Origin: Dipteris shenzhenensis
Lineage: Eukaryota > Polypodiophyta > Polypodiopsida > Gleicheniales
Length of the DNA: 64,000 bases
Direction: 5' to 3' (one strand)
Assembly (NCBI GenBank): GCA_047967505.1
Contig: CM106539.1
Shown here piece after piece: positions 51,953-63,358 of this stretch (the first letter of the stretch is position 1; every line of letters begins with the position of its first letter). The notes beneath the pieces were generated by a model. It saw only the letters and a list, made by a program, of their open reading frames with translations. It searched no databases and was not told where the DNA came from. The position numbers and the translations under genes were made by a program.

Positions 51953-52340
51953 GTTGGATTCACCTCCTTAAGCTGACGCTTTAATATCTTCACAAAGCTT
52001 ACACGACCACAACAGTTTTACAGAAGTACATAGTACATAAGGCCCCCTTTGGCTTTTTTTCTTTTCCAGAGAAAAGGAACTTCTATTAATGCTCGAAAAA
52101 CCAACCATAGATATCAGCAATCCGAAAGGTGCCGATCATGGGAAATAAACAAAAACAAACTGGTTGTCAGAAAGAGAAATTAGCCCCCTGTGCATTCGAA
52201 GAATGCCTGTTGAGAAGAATCTGGCAGTAAACCAGGTTGGATCTCGTGTATTTGCTCGGAATACTCATGGGGATGCCATTTTATGCCTTGCAACTAGTAG
52301 AATCCATCTAGCGCGAGAGATGTCTTGTAAATCTAACTGG

Positions 52341-53024
52341 TTCTTCCTTTTGGTGAGTTCTGTATGTTTATAATTGGGAGCTCCTGGGATTGTCTGGGCA
52401 TCGTTAACCCGTATTTTAGTATTTGAACGGTCTTTGGTTATCTCACATTACCAACTGTAATGTCATCAAAGTTTGGTATTTTGGGCGACTGCAGATTCTT
52501 GTTGAATTCAACCACCAGGCAACAGCTTAGGCCAGAGTATCTTCTTGTGAACATTGAACTTTGTCCGGGGCTATCACAGCGCTTTTAGTGGACTTTTGTT
52601 TCTTGAGGATTTTTTCCTTTGGGTGGGGTAAGAACGCTTCTCGTTCTCTATCAGAATCTTGAGTAGTTATATAGACAAAGGTATGGATAGGTGATTTTTT
52701 CCTTTTGGTTCTTCTTTTTGGTGAGTTCTGTATGTTTATGCTTGGGAGCTCCTGCTCGTGGGGATTGCTTGGGCATCGTTAACCTGTATCTTGGTATTTG
52801 AATGGTCTTTGGTTATCTCACATTACCAACTGTAATGTCATCAAAGTTTGGTATCTCCCAGTTGTTTGGGCGACTGCAGATTCTTGTTGAATTCAACCAC
52901 AACCACCAGGCAACAGCTTAGGCCAGAGTATCTTCTTGTGAACATTGAACTTTGTCCAGGGCTATCACAGCGCTTTTATTGGACTTTTGTTTCTTGAGGA
53001 TTTTTTCCTTTGGGTGGGGTAAGA
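52341..53024. repeat. Direct duplication, units of about 293 and 316 bp
   Basis: 52341-52633 and 52709-53024 both run from TTCTTC-TTTTGGTGAGTTC to TTTTTTCCTTTGGGTGGGGT. They are highly similar, with a few small insertions in the second. 75 bp of unrelated sequence lies between. Located in the reticulon-like gene's presumed intron. Confidence 0.9.
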
Positions 53025-54292
53025 GGCTGAAAGGGTCAGTATACAGCTCGAGGTAATTAGGGGGATAAGGTGTCAAATGATAGCTGAGTACCATAGAATA
53101 GAGGTGAGGCTTTTATAGTGCTCCCCCCTATACTCCTTTCTAGCCCTCTGTAGGTAGATGTCCCCTAGTGTTAACCCCACTAACTTATCTTCTTCCCTTT
53201 TATTACAGCCATCCCCTCCCAAATAATGAAGATTGCCCCTCAATTACAAATGTTGGATGTTCTGCCAAATCCTGCTCATTAGTCTGCCAGGGGTAGGGGC
53301 TGCTCCTGCACAATGGTCTCAGACTTCCATGATTTCTGGTCTTTCGGTTCGATGAAATGCTGTGTGTAGACCTTGTTATGAAGAACTTGATCTTTGAAGC
53401 TCATATTCCACTCCAGAGTGCCTCATCCGTACGCAGAAAAGACTTCACTTTAACTGAGATCTCATTCTGAGTATCCTCTGGCAGCCTTCCATACTCGTGT
53501 GTAAGGCAGACGAAAATTGCAGGTTTGGGAATAGGGCTAGGCAGGTGTGGGTGCTCAGTTGGGCAGATCTTTTGATGACAGAGATGCCCTTATTAGGACA
53601 GTTTGGAGAAAGAGCAGCGACTAGAAACAGCAAACTGGTCTCTAGGAGAAGAGAGCGAGGTAGCTGTGAGGCCTTGCTGCTTGAAGGACAACACATGGAA
53701 CTGCAGACTAAATTGTAGGTACAATTAAATCGAAATGAAGTCAAGGGAGGAGGAGTGTTTGAAGCTGGTTGAGACCTTGGAGCAGGTGCCCATGTAGTGG
53801 ACTGGGTTGCCCCTTATTACATATACACACATGATGAGCTGCCACGTGGGCGGCAGCAAACAAGCTTCCACAGAGGCACATGAACTCAAAGCCTTTGGGT
53901 ACACCATCATGCCATAGTGGTCACTTGCTGTAGTAGTCGTCGACCACGTACGACATCTAGTATGCTTAGGACACAAGGCTAGTGCCAACTGCAATAACTA
54001 GGCACTACTAGTTCTTGGGGTCACTTAAACTGTCATCCTTGAACAGAAACAAATTTTGCTAGAAAATATATTAACATCCAGAAAAAACGCAGTCCACCTT
54101 CTATATGGGGATTTTCCATACCCTACACTCTCACTTGGGAAGATTGCATGCCACATTTTTAGGGAGATATTGCCCATCCTTGGGGCTATTAAAGAAAATG
54201 CTTCCCGTGCATTTGCAGCAGCTTCCCACATGATTTTTGGAGCAGCTTCTCCTCTTGGGAGCTTCTCTCTTTCCTTACGTCACGGAGCTACC
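53025..54292. other. Stretch without recognisable gene
   Basis: Short frames on both strands, no recognised domain. Presumed intron of the reticulon-like gene. Confidence 0.4.
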
Positions 54293-54346
54293 TGTGAGAA
54301 GTGCAGCGGAAATGAACAGAAATGGAGAGAGACTCACACACTCCAC

Positions 54347-54403
<57 letters not shown>

Positions 54404-55062
54404 TGCAAGTGATCTCTGGCAAAAGCCCCTCTACACCTGGGGGAAAACCTCTGCACAACAGGCTGCTTAAGAGCTGGGAACAACTGCTCAACAGCCTCCA
54501 CAATGAGATGGAAACAAATGAGGGAGGCGACCATGCATATAGGGTCACCCCCTGCCCCAAACAAAAGACCAGCAGGGGGGCTTATGGACGACCCCTGCCC
54601 TATGCAACCGACCAGCAGGCCGACCCACCTCTGCCCTCTATTAAGGGCTGGCACACAGCCCTACTGCACCTCCTAGAGGGCCGACCCCCTCTGCCCTAGG
54701 AATGGGAGGCTGCCAAGTGGCCGACCAGCAAGTCGGGCCACCTCAGCAAGACATGCCTCTGCTGGGGCCTGCCAAATCGACCTGACAGTCGGATATACTG
54801 CCCCACAGAGCTGCCTAAAGAGCCACCTATCCTGGCCCACCAAGGGCGACTCCACAGCCAGCCACCGTGGCATACATTGTGGAACCACCACAAGGTCCTG
54901 GCAAGCACATGTGCCCAAGTGGGTTCCCAACCCTGCTCCTACTCTATCCTCACGGAGGGCGGGCACACCCACTCCCAGTGGACTAGCCTAACCTCACGGG
55001 GGCGGGCACACCCACTGGGCCTCTCTCACTAAGGTGACATCAGTAGATGTTGACCTCCAACA
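54293..55062 (-). repeat. Probable copia 3' LTR containing (GA)n
   Basis: On the minus strand a purine tract (CTGAGAGGGGG, 55073-55063) is followed by TGTTGGAGGTCAACATC at 55062. A CTTCTCACA end at 54293 would give about 770 bp, but that end is a guess. A (GA)n run at 54350-54401 (CT on the LTR strand) lies near the 3' end. Confidence 0.5.
54350..54401. repeat. (GA)n microsatellite
   Basis: About 26 uninterrupted GA units inside the probable copia LTR. Confidence 0.95.
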
Positions 55063-55073
55063 CCCCCTCTCAG

Positions 55074-55794
55074 CTCTTGGATGAAACACAAACGTCAGGG
55101 ATCTAGGTGTGCCGCTGGAACAACTGGAGAAATCCGTCGTGTCATCCTCCATTGTTGAAGACCGCTACAGGTACTATCGAAGAAGCCCCCTCTTGGCACG
55201 AACCGCCTCAGCACGATCACTGGAAACTTGGAACTGTTGCTTCGAGGCCATAGGTGCTAGGTACCCTCCTCTGGTTTGGTATTGGTACAATCCAAATGTT
55301 GGTACGGGTACATCAGTCCAACAAAAGGTACTCAAACAAGAATCCAACTGATATTGCCATTAGAACTAGATAGCCCCCCCTCTCAAGTCCAAAGTGGTAC
55401 ATTGTCGCTAGATCGATGAACTTCAGTGCTCCAATGACAATGTGCATATAACTCACAAGGATCAGTCAATTGTGTCTGGATTCCCGCAGTGTCAATCTGC
55501 TGACCCATCCGGATCCCCAGCAGCTCGTCAGACAATCACTGTAGCAGAACACTAGGAGACCCCCTCTGGATCTGCCAAGTCATAACCTCCAAACAAAATA
55601 CGTATTGATAACAGACTGCCACCTGAGTCAGTGAGAACAACTCCTCGTGGCTCTAGATCCTGTCTGAAGGCCTGCCTCGATGAAAGACTCCCTTCTTATT
55701 GCACCTGACTGGCAGGTACCGTTGCCACAAACAAGCAAGCAATCCTCCATCTGGATCCGGAAAGCCGGTTGTCAGCGCGTCTTGCCTCGTGCTT
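55074..55794 (-). other. Copia internal region, no pol recognised
   Basis: This lies between gag and the polypurine tract, where integrase, RT and RNase H should be (over 3 kb in a full element). Only 720 bp remains and no pol motif was read, implying a large internal deletion or a non-autonomous element. Confidence 0.4.
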
Positions 55795-56451
55795 TTAGAA
55801 AATTGGAGTATTCGTCATTGCGGCGGTAACACTATCTAATTGGTTATGGGTCCCCTCACCGTTCCGTCGGGGACACTGTCGCCAGTAATGAACTTTCGGG
55901 CCACATCGGTTACATGTATGAGACGCCTTGAGTGCTTCTCGTTCTTCTGCAGTGAACTGCTTGCGTCCTTTCTGCTCAGGTGACAAAGCCTCAGGCAGAC
56001 TTTCATAGGTACGATCTACAAAGCGCTCCTCCTGGTCAAGCACCATTGGGACTAGTTCCTCCCAGGTCAATGCATTCATCCTTCCACTTGTGATCAAGGA
56101 CGAATAAATGGCCCCATACTGAGAGGATAACTGGGATAGTATAGTTATGGCCATGTCCTCGGATGATATCTGCTTCCCTGCCTGGAGGATCTTCTGCTGC
56201 CTATAACTTGTTGATGTGCTTCCACATCGACGACGACTTCTTGGGATCCAACAAACGCATGTGGACTTCCAGGAAAACCCTCTTCATGGGAGAGGTTTGA
56301 TTATACAGGGATGCCAAGTGCTCCCATATACTCTTGGCCACCGTCATGTGCTTCACGTGATTAATCACCTAGGGAGTACAGTTGTAGCTTGAATGAAGAG
56401 ATTTTGGACTACCTTTTGATTAGCCTTCTCCTTTAGTGCTAGCCTTCATCA
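55795..56451 (-). pseudogene. Ty1/copia gag remnant
   Basis: The minus-strand frame from about 56451 has broken pieces (KSIWEHLASLYNQTSPMKRV). It then runs open for 119 codons with ILSQLSSQYGAIYSSLITSG, LTWEELVPMVLDQEERF and a zinc knuckle CNRCGPKVHYWRQC (C-x2-C-x4-H-x4-C), ending at 55795. This is the UBN2-type gag of copia elements. A stop and at least one frame break precede the long frame. Confidence 0.8.
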
Positions 56452-57060
56452 TGGCTGAGTCTGCCCTTCACCTCCGGAGTGCCGACAGATACTCAGTACG
56501 AAGACTTTGTATAAATGGATGCTTAAGTATGTGTGGGTGTGTGGATTTGTATGTGTGAGAGCATATTTTTATACTATGCTCTACACCCACTGTTGGGCGC
56601 TGATGACGTCAGTGGGGATGTCATAGTAGCTAGTCCCTGCTATGCATGATGGAGTTAATGGTTTTCAACCTTGTGAGTGACTATCATGAGATTGAAACTG
56701 CACTATGTTGTGTTTTTAGAGGATGAGTTTGGGAATGTTCCTGGCGGTGCGGGGTACTATTTTCGTTGGTATCATTGCTATGTGCATTGCGTAGTCAGGA
56801 AATAGAGACTGTCCACCAAAGCGCGCGTCTGATGGAGAGATCAGTTTAATATCGGGGCTAAGTCATCTGGAGCGTGGTAGTTTTTCTTCCATGGCCCTGT
56901 GAAAAAAAAAAAAGCGCAAGCCTCTAGAGGTTCCCCGAATGTTGACGCGATGGTGCGACGATAGACGTGAGCTACGAAAAGAATTCCTTCCTTCTCCGTC
57001 TTCGATTCTCTACGCTGCAAGTAGAAGGTTCCGGCGATGTTCGACGCCGACCAAACCAGC
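56452..57060. other. Stretch without recognisable gene
   Basis: It should contain the 5' LTR of the copia remnant, but no PBS or LTR end could be found. It contains a palindromic TGACGTCA near 56603. Confidence 0.4.
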
Positions 57061-57081
57061 CAAGGTCTTACACCTTAGGTG

Positions 57082-57190
57082 ACGTGGTTTTTGTGACGTG
57101 GCAAACACGTGCACTGTGCTGACGTGGTGCACACGTGGCAGAGGCAAACAACAGACATGTGGCACACAGGTGATGTGGCGGCCACACGTG
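57082..57190. promoter_or_regulatory. Cluster of six ACGTG motifs
   Basis: ACGTG occurs at 57082, 57096, 57107, 57122, 57133 and 57186. Three of these are full CACGTG G-boxes (57106-57111, 57132-57137, 57185-57190). Likely the enhancer region of an LTR; ownership is unknown. Confidence 0.5.
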
Positions 57191-57239
57191 TGAGATGACC
57201 TGGCATTCTAACAGGTGACATGGATGCTGACATGGCTGA

Positions 57240-57430
57240 CCAGGGGTTAATCTAACTCAACCTTGGTTAGTGGACTGGTTAGAGGTCCAGTTAGTTGACC
57301 CAACCAGTCTAGTCTGGTCACTGTAACCAGACTGTGACCAGTCTAGTTAGTCCAGTTGCAGACTAACCAGACCAGAACCAGTCAGTCTGGTTAGAGTAAC
57401 CAGCCAGTTACTCCATCTGGTTACTGTCAA
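57240..57430. repeat. Iterated ACCAGACTG/CAGTCTGGT motifs
   Basis: More than ten short direct and inverted copies of an ACCAG-CTG phrase, able to form alternative hairpins, just upstream of the plus-strand gypsy pseudogene. Confidence 0.6.
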
Positions 57431-57834
57431 AAAAAAAGAAAGAAGAAGAAGACAGTTGCAGAGACTGTTTCTGCCAGCAGTCTTCACCTATCTGAGAGAG
57501 TATTTACTGTCAGAAAAGCAGCAGAAACACAGTAAAATCAGAGATTTGCAGAAAAAGAATATGCATGCCTTTGTGCTCAGGAAAAGATGAGTCAGATGCA
57601 TTCTGAATGCTTTTTTTTTTGCAACAGCCAGAAAAGGGGCAATATAGTTATTGATGCCTTGGCAACTTTGTGGGTATATGCCTTGAGGTGACAGCCCGGT
57701 ACTGGCATAGATTGTGAATGCAAGACACCTCTTGTTGAGGTAATTTTTTCCCTTTGAAAAGCAAAGACAGCGTGCATCAGTTGCATACAAAGTGTGTGCG
57801 AGAAACTTGCAGATCTCAGATGAGTTGTAAAAAA

Positions 57835-59035
57835 ATGGCTCAATCACCTATCCAGTGGGACTCACAAGATAGGGATGTACATCCAAGACAGAGAAGTGTG
57901 CAGCAAACTCAGCAAGAATTTGAGCAGATGGTACGCACTCGTATACAAGAGATGGAAAATCTCAGAAAGGATCCAAGGGCTCAGCATTTGTTTCAAGCAG
58001 AAGCCATGCCTATGCAGCATATGATGTGCCAATGCCAGAGGCACACTCATGTGTACAGCCAAAGAGAGAGATCTCATAGGGGATGGTCTCATAGCAGGAA
58101 GAGATCGAGGCATCATCACCGATCTCCCAATCCTTCACTGTCTACCTTGAGCTCGACTTCTGTATCTTCTTCTTTATCAGATAAACCATCCAGGAAAAGA
58201 AGGAAACACAAGAAGTCTAGGAAGAGTAAGTCTTCCAGAGAGACCAAGGAATTCAAAGAGGGAGGTAAATCTGTCAAGTTATGACCTACGATGGACAATA
58301 TGGTCATACAGACAAAGCATTGCAGTTCATCAGGCAGTTTGATGCTGCATTCGGTACAGAAAAGTTTTCAGAATCTTCCAAGTTAAGAATGGTCAGTTTA
58401 CACTTGACGGCGACAACTAGTGCATGGTGGAGTGCACAGACCAGAGATGGGTCAGCCCCAAAGAAGTGGAAGGACTTCAAGAAAGCCTTCTACCAACAAT
58501 TTATGCCTAAACAGTTTAGAGATCATGTTCTTCAAGATTGGGACAGTTTGCATATGGATGCAGGAGATACTGTGGATGTGTACAACCAAAAGTTTTGGGA
58601 TGCTTATTTGCAGGTTGCACCTTTCAAAAAGATCTCCAAAGGAACCCAAATGAGAAAGTACAGAGCAGGTCTCAGTCCAAGAATCTAGGCAGTAGTGAAT
58701 GCATTGGGGGCAAAGAACATTCAAGACCTTATGCATTCAGCTTCAGTAGATAGTCTTGTGCCGTTACAAGATCCATCTACAGTACTATCCTTGCATGCAA
58801 GACGTGCTGAAAGAAAGAAAAGTGATTTTTCAAAATTAGAAAAGAAAGAGTACCCCAAGGTTGAAAAGAAAGGGTTTCAGCCTCAGAATCGGAGGGGTAC
58901 TCAGTTTTCAAAGACTTATAAAGGCAAATCCCCATTCACTCCTGAATAGATAGCTGAGTTTCGCAGAGATGGGAAATGCTTTAAGTGTGGGAAAGAGGGG
59001 CATGTGGTTGCCCAGTGCCCAGAAAAGCCTTCAAC
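57835..59035 (+). pseudogene. gag of the plus-strand gypsy element
   Basis: From ATG 57835 the N-terminal 150 codons are basic and Arg/Ser/His-rich (SRKRSRHHHRSPNPS, KRRKHKKSRKSKSS). The frame then breaks at 58281. The capsid core follows (LHLTATTSAWWSAQTRDG, WKDFKKAFYQQFMP). In-frame stops lie at 58686-58688 and 58947-58949. A zinc knuckle CFKCGKEGHVVAQC (C-x2-C-x4-H-x4-C) lies at about 58978-59020. The RS-like N-terminal extension is unusual for gypsy gag. Confidence 0.85.
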
Positions 59036-59765
59036 TTCGAAGGGAAAAGAGACAGAGAAGCCACGGGGACCGCAAAAGCCAATGGCAGGAGGAATTCTTG
59101 ACATACTGGGTCATGTCTCAAACCTAGAAGAACGAGAATTGCTGCTATCATGGGGCAAAGTCAGAGACCAGCAAGCGCTAATTTTATTTGATCTAGGGGC
59201 TACTGATAATTTCATATCAGAGGACCTAGCCTTGAGGCTGGGAATAAAGACGGAGGAGTTGGGCAGGGCTTTGGATGCCGATCAGATGTTCTGTGGAAAC
59301 CTTGTGCCAGTCACTCCCTTGATAGGAAAGCTCCGTCTTCATGTACAGAGTTATGTGGATCAAGAAGACGACTTCATTTCTCCATTGAAACATCATGATG
59401 TAGTCTTGGGTATGCCTTGGTTTCATCGCAAGGCAGTGAAGTTGACTCTTCCTGAAAGAGTGTTGGAGTTTGTACATAGGGGCAAAGAATATCGTGTGGT
59501 TGCTAGGAATAGAGGGGAAACTATTCCCATTGTATCAAATAGTTCTGTTGGAAAAGAAATAAAGTCTGCAGTTTCAGCTTACATGATTTTTGTAAAAGAG
59601 AGAGATGTGAAAATGTATGCTGAAATAAGTGAGGCAGATGAGAATAAATTTGAGTTTATTGAAAATTTTAAAGATTGCTTTTCTGACGCTTTGCTAGGGG
59701 AGCTACCCCTTCCTGGAAGCGAGCCACCCAATAGGCCCCCATACAGAGTTAGTGCAACTCAGTGA
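59036..59765 (+). pseudogene. Protease region of the plus-strand gypsy element
   Basis: It contains LILFDLGATDNFISEDLALR at about 59180-59240, the retropepsin active-site block with D-L-G in place of the usual D-S/T-G. HHDVVLGMPWF follows, the conserved D-x-I-L-G-x-x-W-L block. The frame ends at a TGA (59763-59765) just before RT. The protease would cleave the Gag-Pol precursor. Confidence 0.8.
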
Positions 59766-60931
59766 GACGAGATTATGACTCAGATGCAAGGCTTGTTGTC
59801 CAAGGGGTTGATTCAGCCCAGTTCTCCTCCTTTTTGTTCCCCTGTACTGCTAGTATAGAAGAAAGATGGCTCATTCCGTATGTGCGTCAATTACCGCGCA
59901 CTGAACAAAATGACCATTAAGAATAGATTCCCTATTCTGCGCGTTGATGATGTGCTGGATCAGTTAAATGGAGCTTCAGTTTTCAGCAGGATAGACTTAA
60001 AGAGTGGCTATCACCAAGTGAGGATACAGCCTCAGGATGTGCACAAGACAGCATTCCGCACTACTTTTGGGTTGTATGAATATCTCGTGATGCCTTTTGA
60101 TTGACCAATGCCCCAGCTACCTTCAATAGGATGATGGATCGTATCTTCCGACCCTACAGACAGTTGACTGGTACCTTCTTTGATGATATCCTAGTCTTTT
60201 CAAAGACAGAAGAAGAGCACAGGGAACATCTTGCTTTGGTATTTCAAGAACTTCGAAATCATCAACTTTTTGCCAATAGCAAGAAAAGTGAATTCTTCTT
60301 GGAGGAGATCCATTATCTGGGGCATATAATATCCAAGAATGGGATACAGATGGATTCTGCAAAGATCTGAGCCATCCAAGAATGGCCTGAGTGGAAAACT
60401 GTGCATGAAGTCCGTAGTTTTTTGGGACTTTGCTCCTATCATAGGAGATTTATTAGGCATTTTGCTGATATCGCAGCTTCATTACATGACCTTACTAAGA
60501 AAAATGCAGCCTTCACATGGGGAATATCACAGAAGAAAGCATTCAATACACTCAAGGAGAAGTTGACTACAGAGCCTATTCTTGTAGTCCCGGATCTTTA
60601 TCAACCTTTTGATGTTGATTGCGATGCTTGTGGAGAGTGTGTTGGGGTTGCATTACATCAGAATGGACATGTAGTAGCATACGAGAGCCAAAGATTGCGT
60701 GATGCTGAAAGATATCTGGGAATCTATGAGAAAGAGTTATTGGCTGTAATTCATGCCATCCATACATGGAAGCACTATATTTTGGGTGCAGATTTTACTG
60801 TTAAAACAGATCACCAAAGTCTGAGATACTTTTTGACTCAGACCAAGCTTTCCGAGAAGCATATGAAATGGGCAAACATGCTGTCAATGTATCATTTTAG
60901 ATTGTCCATACCCCAGGAATTTGGAACATAG
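59766..60931 (+). pseudogene. Reverse transcriptase and RNase H of the plus-strand gypsy element
   Basis: RT blocks: [35 protein letters not shown], and after a frame break near 60100 TNAPATFNRMM and GTFFDDILVFS (FFDD instead of Y-L/I/V-DD). RNase H follows with DVDCDACGECVGVALHQ, YEKELLAVIHAIHTWKHY and VKTDHQSLRYFL. In-frame stops lie at 59854-59856, 60368-60370 and 60929-60931. Catalytic acids are mostly retained but the frame cannot be read through. Confidence 0.85.
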
Positions 60932-60937
60932 TAGTAG

Positions 60938-62439
60938 ATGCCTTGTCCCGAAGACCCTGAGGTCAATAATGTGACTATTGCCTATCATCAGGACCTGGAA
61001 GGCATGAGGGAACAATATGCTAATGATGCAGATTTTGGCGAGATTTTACAGCAAATGCAAGAGGGGCAGTCCACTAGTCAGTATTTCTTGAAAGATGGGT
61101 ATCTAATGAAAGATGACTGCCTATGCATCACCCAGGAGATGAGGAAAAAGATTTTGGAGGAATGCCATGCACCTCCCTATGCTGGACATAGAGGAATTAC
61201 AGCAACAACTCTAGCACTAGAGAGGTATTTCTTGTGGCCAGGGATGCGGAAAGATATACATCAGTTTGTTACTGAATGCCTTACGTGTCAGAAAGTGAAG
61301 TATGATAGACGGAAGGCACCTGGCCTACTCATGCCTCTTCCCGTGCCTCAGGCACCATGGGAAAGTATTACAATGGACTTTATTTTTGATTTGCCAAGAT
61401 CAAAGTCAGGGAATGATGGGATTTGGACTATCCTTGATAGATTCAGCAAGCAAGCTCATTTCGCAAAACCGTAAAGGCATATCATATGGCTAAGCTTTTC
61501 ATGGCACAGATCTTTAAGCATCATGGTATGCCTAAGTCAATTGTTAGTGATCGAGATCCCAGAATGACCAGTCTATTCTGGAGAGCTTTATTTGATAACA
61601 TGGGGACGAATCTGAATTTTTCTTCTTCTTTCCATCCCCAGACAGATGGTCAAAGTGAAGTAGCAAATTCCATAGCATTGGATATGCTGAAATGCTACGT
61701 GGGTGACCAAGGTTCAGACTGGGAAAAGTACCTACCATTGGTAGAGTTTGCTTACAATAATACAGTACACAGCTCTACAGGGAAAGCCCCCTTTGAGGTC
61801 ATTTATGGGAAGGTGATTCTGCCACCTATCCTGAGGACCAAGGATGAAATATTTGCAGCGGATCAGTTTGTGAGAGACCTCCAGACAGCTTACAGCCAAG
61901 TCCGGACAGCAATCGAAAGGTCTCAAGAGAAACATAAAAGAGCTGCAGATAAGCATAGGAGACAGTTAGATCTCAAGGAAGGGGATTGGGTACTTTTGAA
62001 GTTTGAAAAAGCTAGGCTCCGCAAGTTTAAAGGCAAACAGAAAGTGTATGCAAAGTTATCTCCCAGATACTATGGCCCTTTCAGGGTTACAGAAAGAATA
62101 AATGAGGTTGCATACATGTTATCATTGCCGGAGCATTGGAGGATTCACAATGCATTCCATGTGAGTCTTCTAAAGAAATTCCAGGGACCAGAGCCTACAG
62201 AGCTAGTATTAGAGGATCCACCAGAAGTGGATGAGTTGGAGGAGGTCCTTCAGCCAGAGCAAATTGTGTACCATACTGTACGCAAAGGCCCTCAGGGCAA
62301 GGAGTTTTACAAGGATCTTGTAAAATTCAAGAATTATACGGCATTAGATGCCAAGTGGATGGACGAAGACATGTTATCCGATCATCCACAGCTTTTGGAT
62401 GTTTACAAGGAAGCTTTTCAGCTGAGGTCAACTGAATAG
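60938..62439 (+). pseudogene. Integrase with chromodomain-like tail, plus-strand gypsy element
   Basis: The zinc finger ECHAPPYAGHRGI...CLTCQK is followed by the catalytic core with MDFIFDLPRS (first Asp), a frame break near 61475, [12 protein letters not shown] (second Asp) and [12 protein letters not shown] (Glu). The GPY/F module reads [11 protein letters not shown]. The tail [12 protein letters not shown]...DLVKFKNY...[10 protein letters not shown] matches the degenerate chromodomain-like end of many plant gypsy integrases. The second frame (61486-62439, 317 codons) is intact to its stop. Confidence 0.9.
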
Positions 62440-62441
62440 AA

Positions 62442-62451
62442 GCCGAGGGGA
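62442..62451 (+). other. Polypurine tract
   Basis: GCCGAGGGGA directly precedes the TGTCACCACAATG LTR start and follows the integrase stop by 2 bp. Confidence 0.75.
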
Positions 62452-63243
62452 TGTCACCACAATGTAAATATCCTAAGTCAAAGTACAGTTGACCATTTAT
62501 TTGATCATAATTAAAGAGTTTTATATGTGTTAATTATGGTCAAAGAGTTCTTTTAATGGTTAAAGAATTGACTACAGTCAAAGATACTTGACTCTGGTCA
62601 AGTAAACCTGACCTCGATCGGGGGGACTTGGTTTATTACCAAGAGAGTTAACCACGGTTAACCAAGATGTGCCAACTTCGGTTGGAGAGACTTGGCTATA
62701 ATTAAGGCGCCTCGACCCTTGGTCAAAGCCCCTTAATTATGATCAAGGGCGTTGACTTCGGTCAACGAGACAATAAATATATATATATATATTTATTATA
62801 TTTGTTATGTGTGCACATGTATTTAGTGGGGACGCCCACCGTGACTAGAACTAGTCCACAATGTGTTGTTTGCATGCAAAGCACTAACAATTAATGGGTG
62901 CCATGGTGGTGCGCTTTAATTAATTGTTGCAGGTACTAGGAAGAGTTATTTTCCTAAGCACTACGGGAGCCTAACAAGCATCTAGGAGGCGGTTCGCGTG
63001 ACCAAGTGCTTCGAAGACTCCAGAGTTGCCCTTAGTGGCATGTAATAGGACTTAGTCTAGATTTTAGACAAGTGGCATGTTGCCAATTTGAAATGAGCTT
63101 GAAGCTCTTGTAGTATGGATTTTCACGTTGGATTTTTGTATCAGGCAGCTCTACGCTGAACTCTTGTAACAGATTCTCTCTTCAAGAAATAAAATACCTT
63201 CGGGGGGTCCCAGCCCGACATGTTGTCCTGGGCCCAAGCTGTG

Positions 63244-63296
<53 letters not shown>

Positions 63297-63358
63297 CTTA
63301 TCAGTGTTTCTGCAGTAAATTATGAGCGTGAGGTTCCACGAGAGAGCTAGCGATTGCA
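62452..63358 (+). repeat. 3' LTR of the plus-strand gypsy element (right end tentative)
   Basis: It starts TGTCACCACAATG. It contains many GGTCAA/GTTAACC phrases, an (AT)n TATA-like block at 62774-62796, AATAAA at 63187-63192 and a (GA)n run at 63246-63294. The end CGATTGCA at 63358 is a guess, since no second copy is available. Confidence 0.6.
63246..63294. repeat. (GA)n microsatellite
   Basis: About 24 GA units inside the gypsy 3' LTR, roughly 55 bp after its AATAAA. Confidence 0.95.

Larger units (their letters stand above)
57835..63358 (+). mobile_element. Decayed Ty3/gypsy chromodomain element with 3' LTR
   Basis: Order on the plus strand: gag, protease, RT, RNase H, integrase, chromodomain-like tail, polypurine tract (62442-62451) and LTR start (62452). 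No 5' LTR or PBS was found between 56.5 and 57.8 kb. Multiple stops and frame breaks interrupt the coding region. It lies in the presumed long intron of the reticulon-like gene. Confidence 0.85.

Noticed and set aside
56598-56612. TGACGTCA palindrome as a specific CRE-type promoter
   Set aside because: A single 8-bp motif with no gene start downstream is insufficient.
58686-60931. In-frame stops corrected by RNA editing or read-through
   Set aside because: Plant RNA editing acts in organelles. The number of stops plus frame breaks fits ordinary pseudogene decay.
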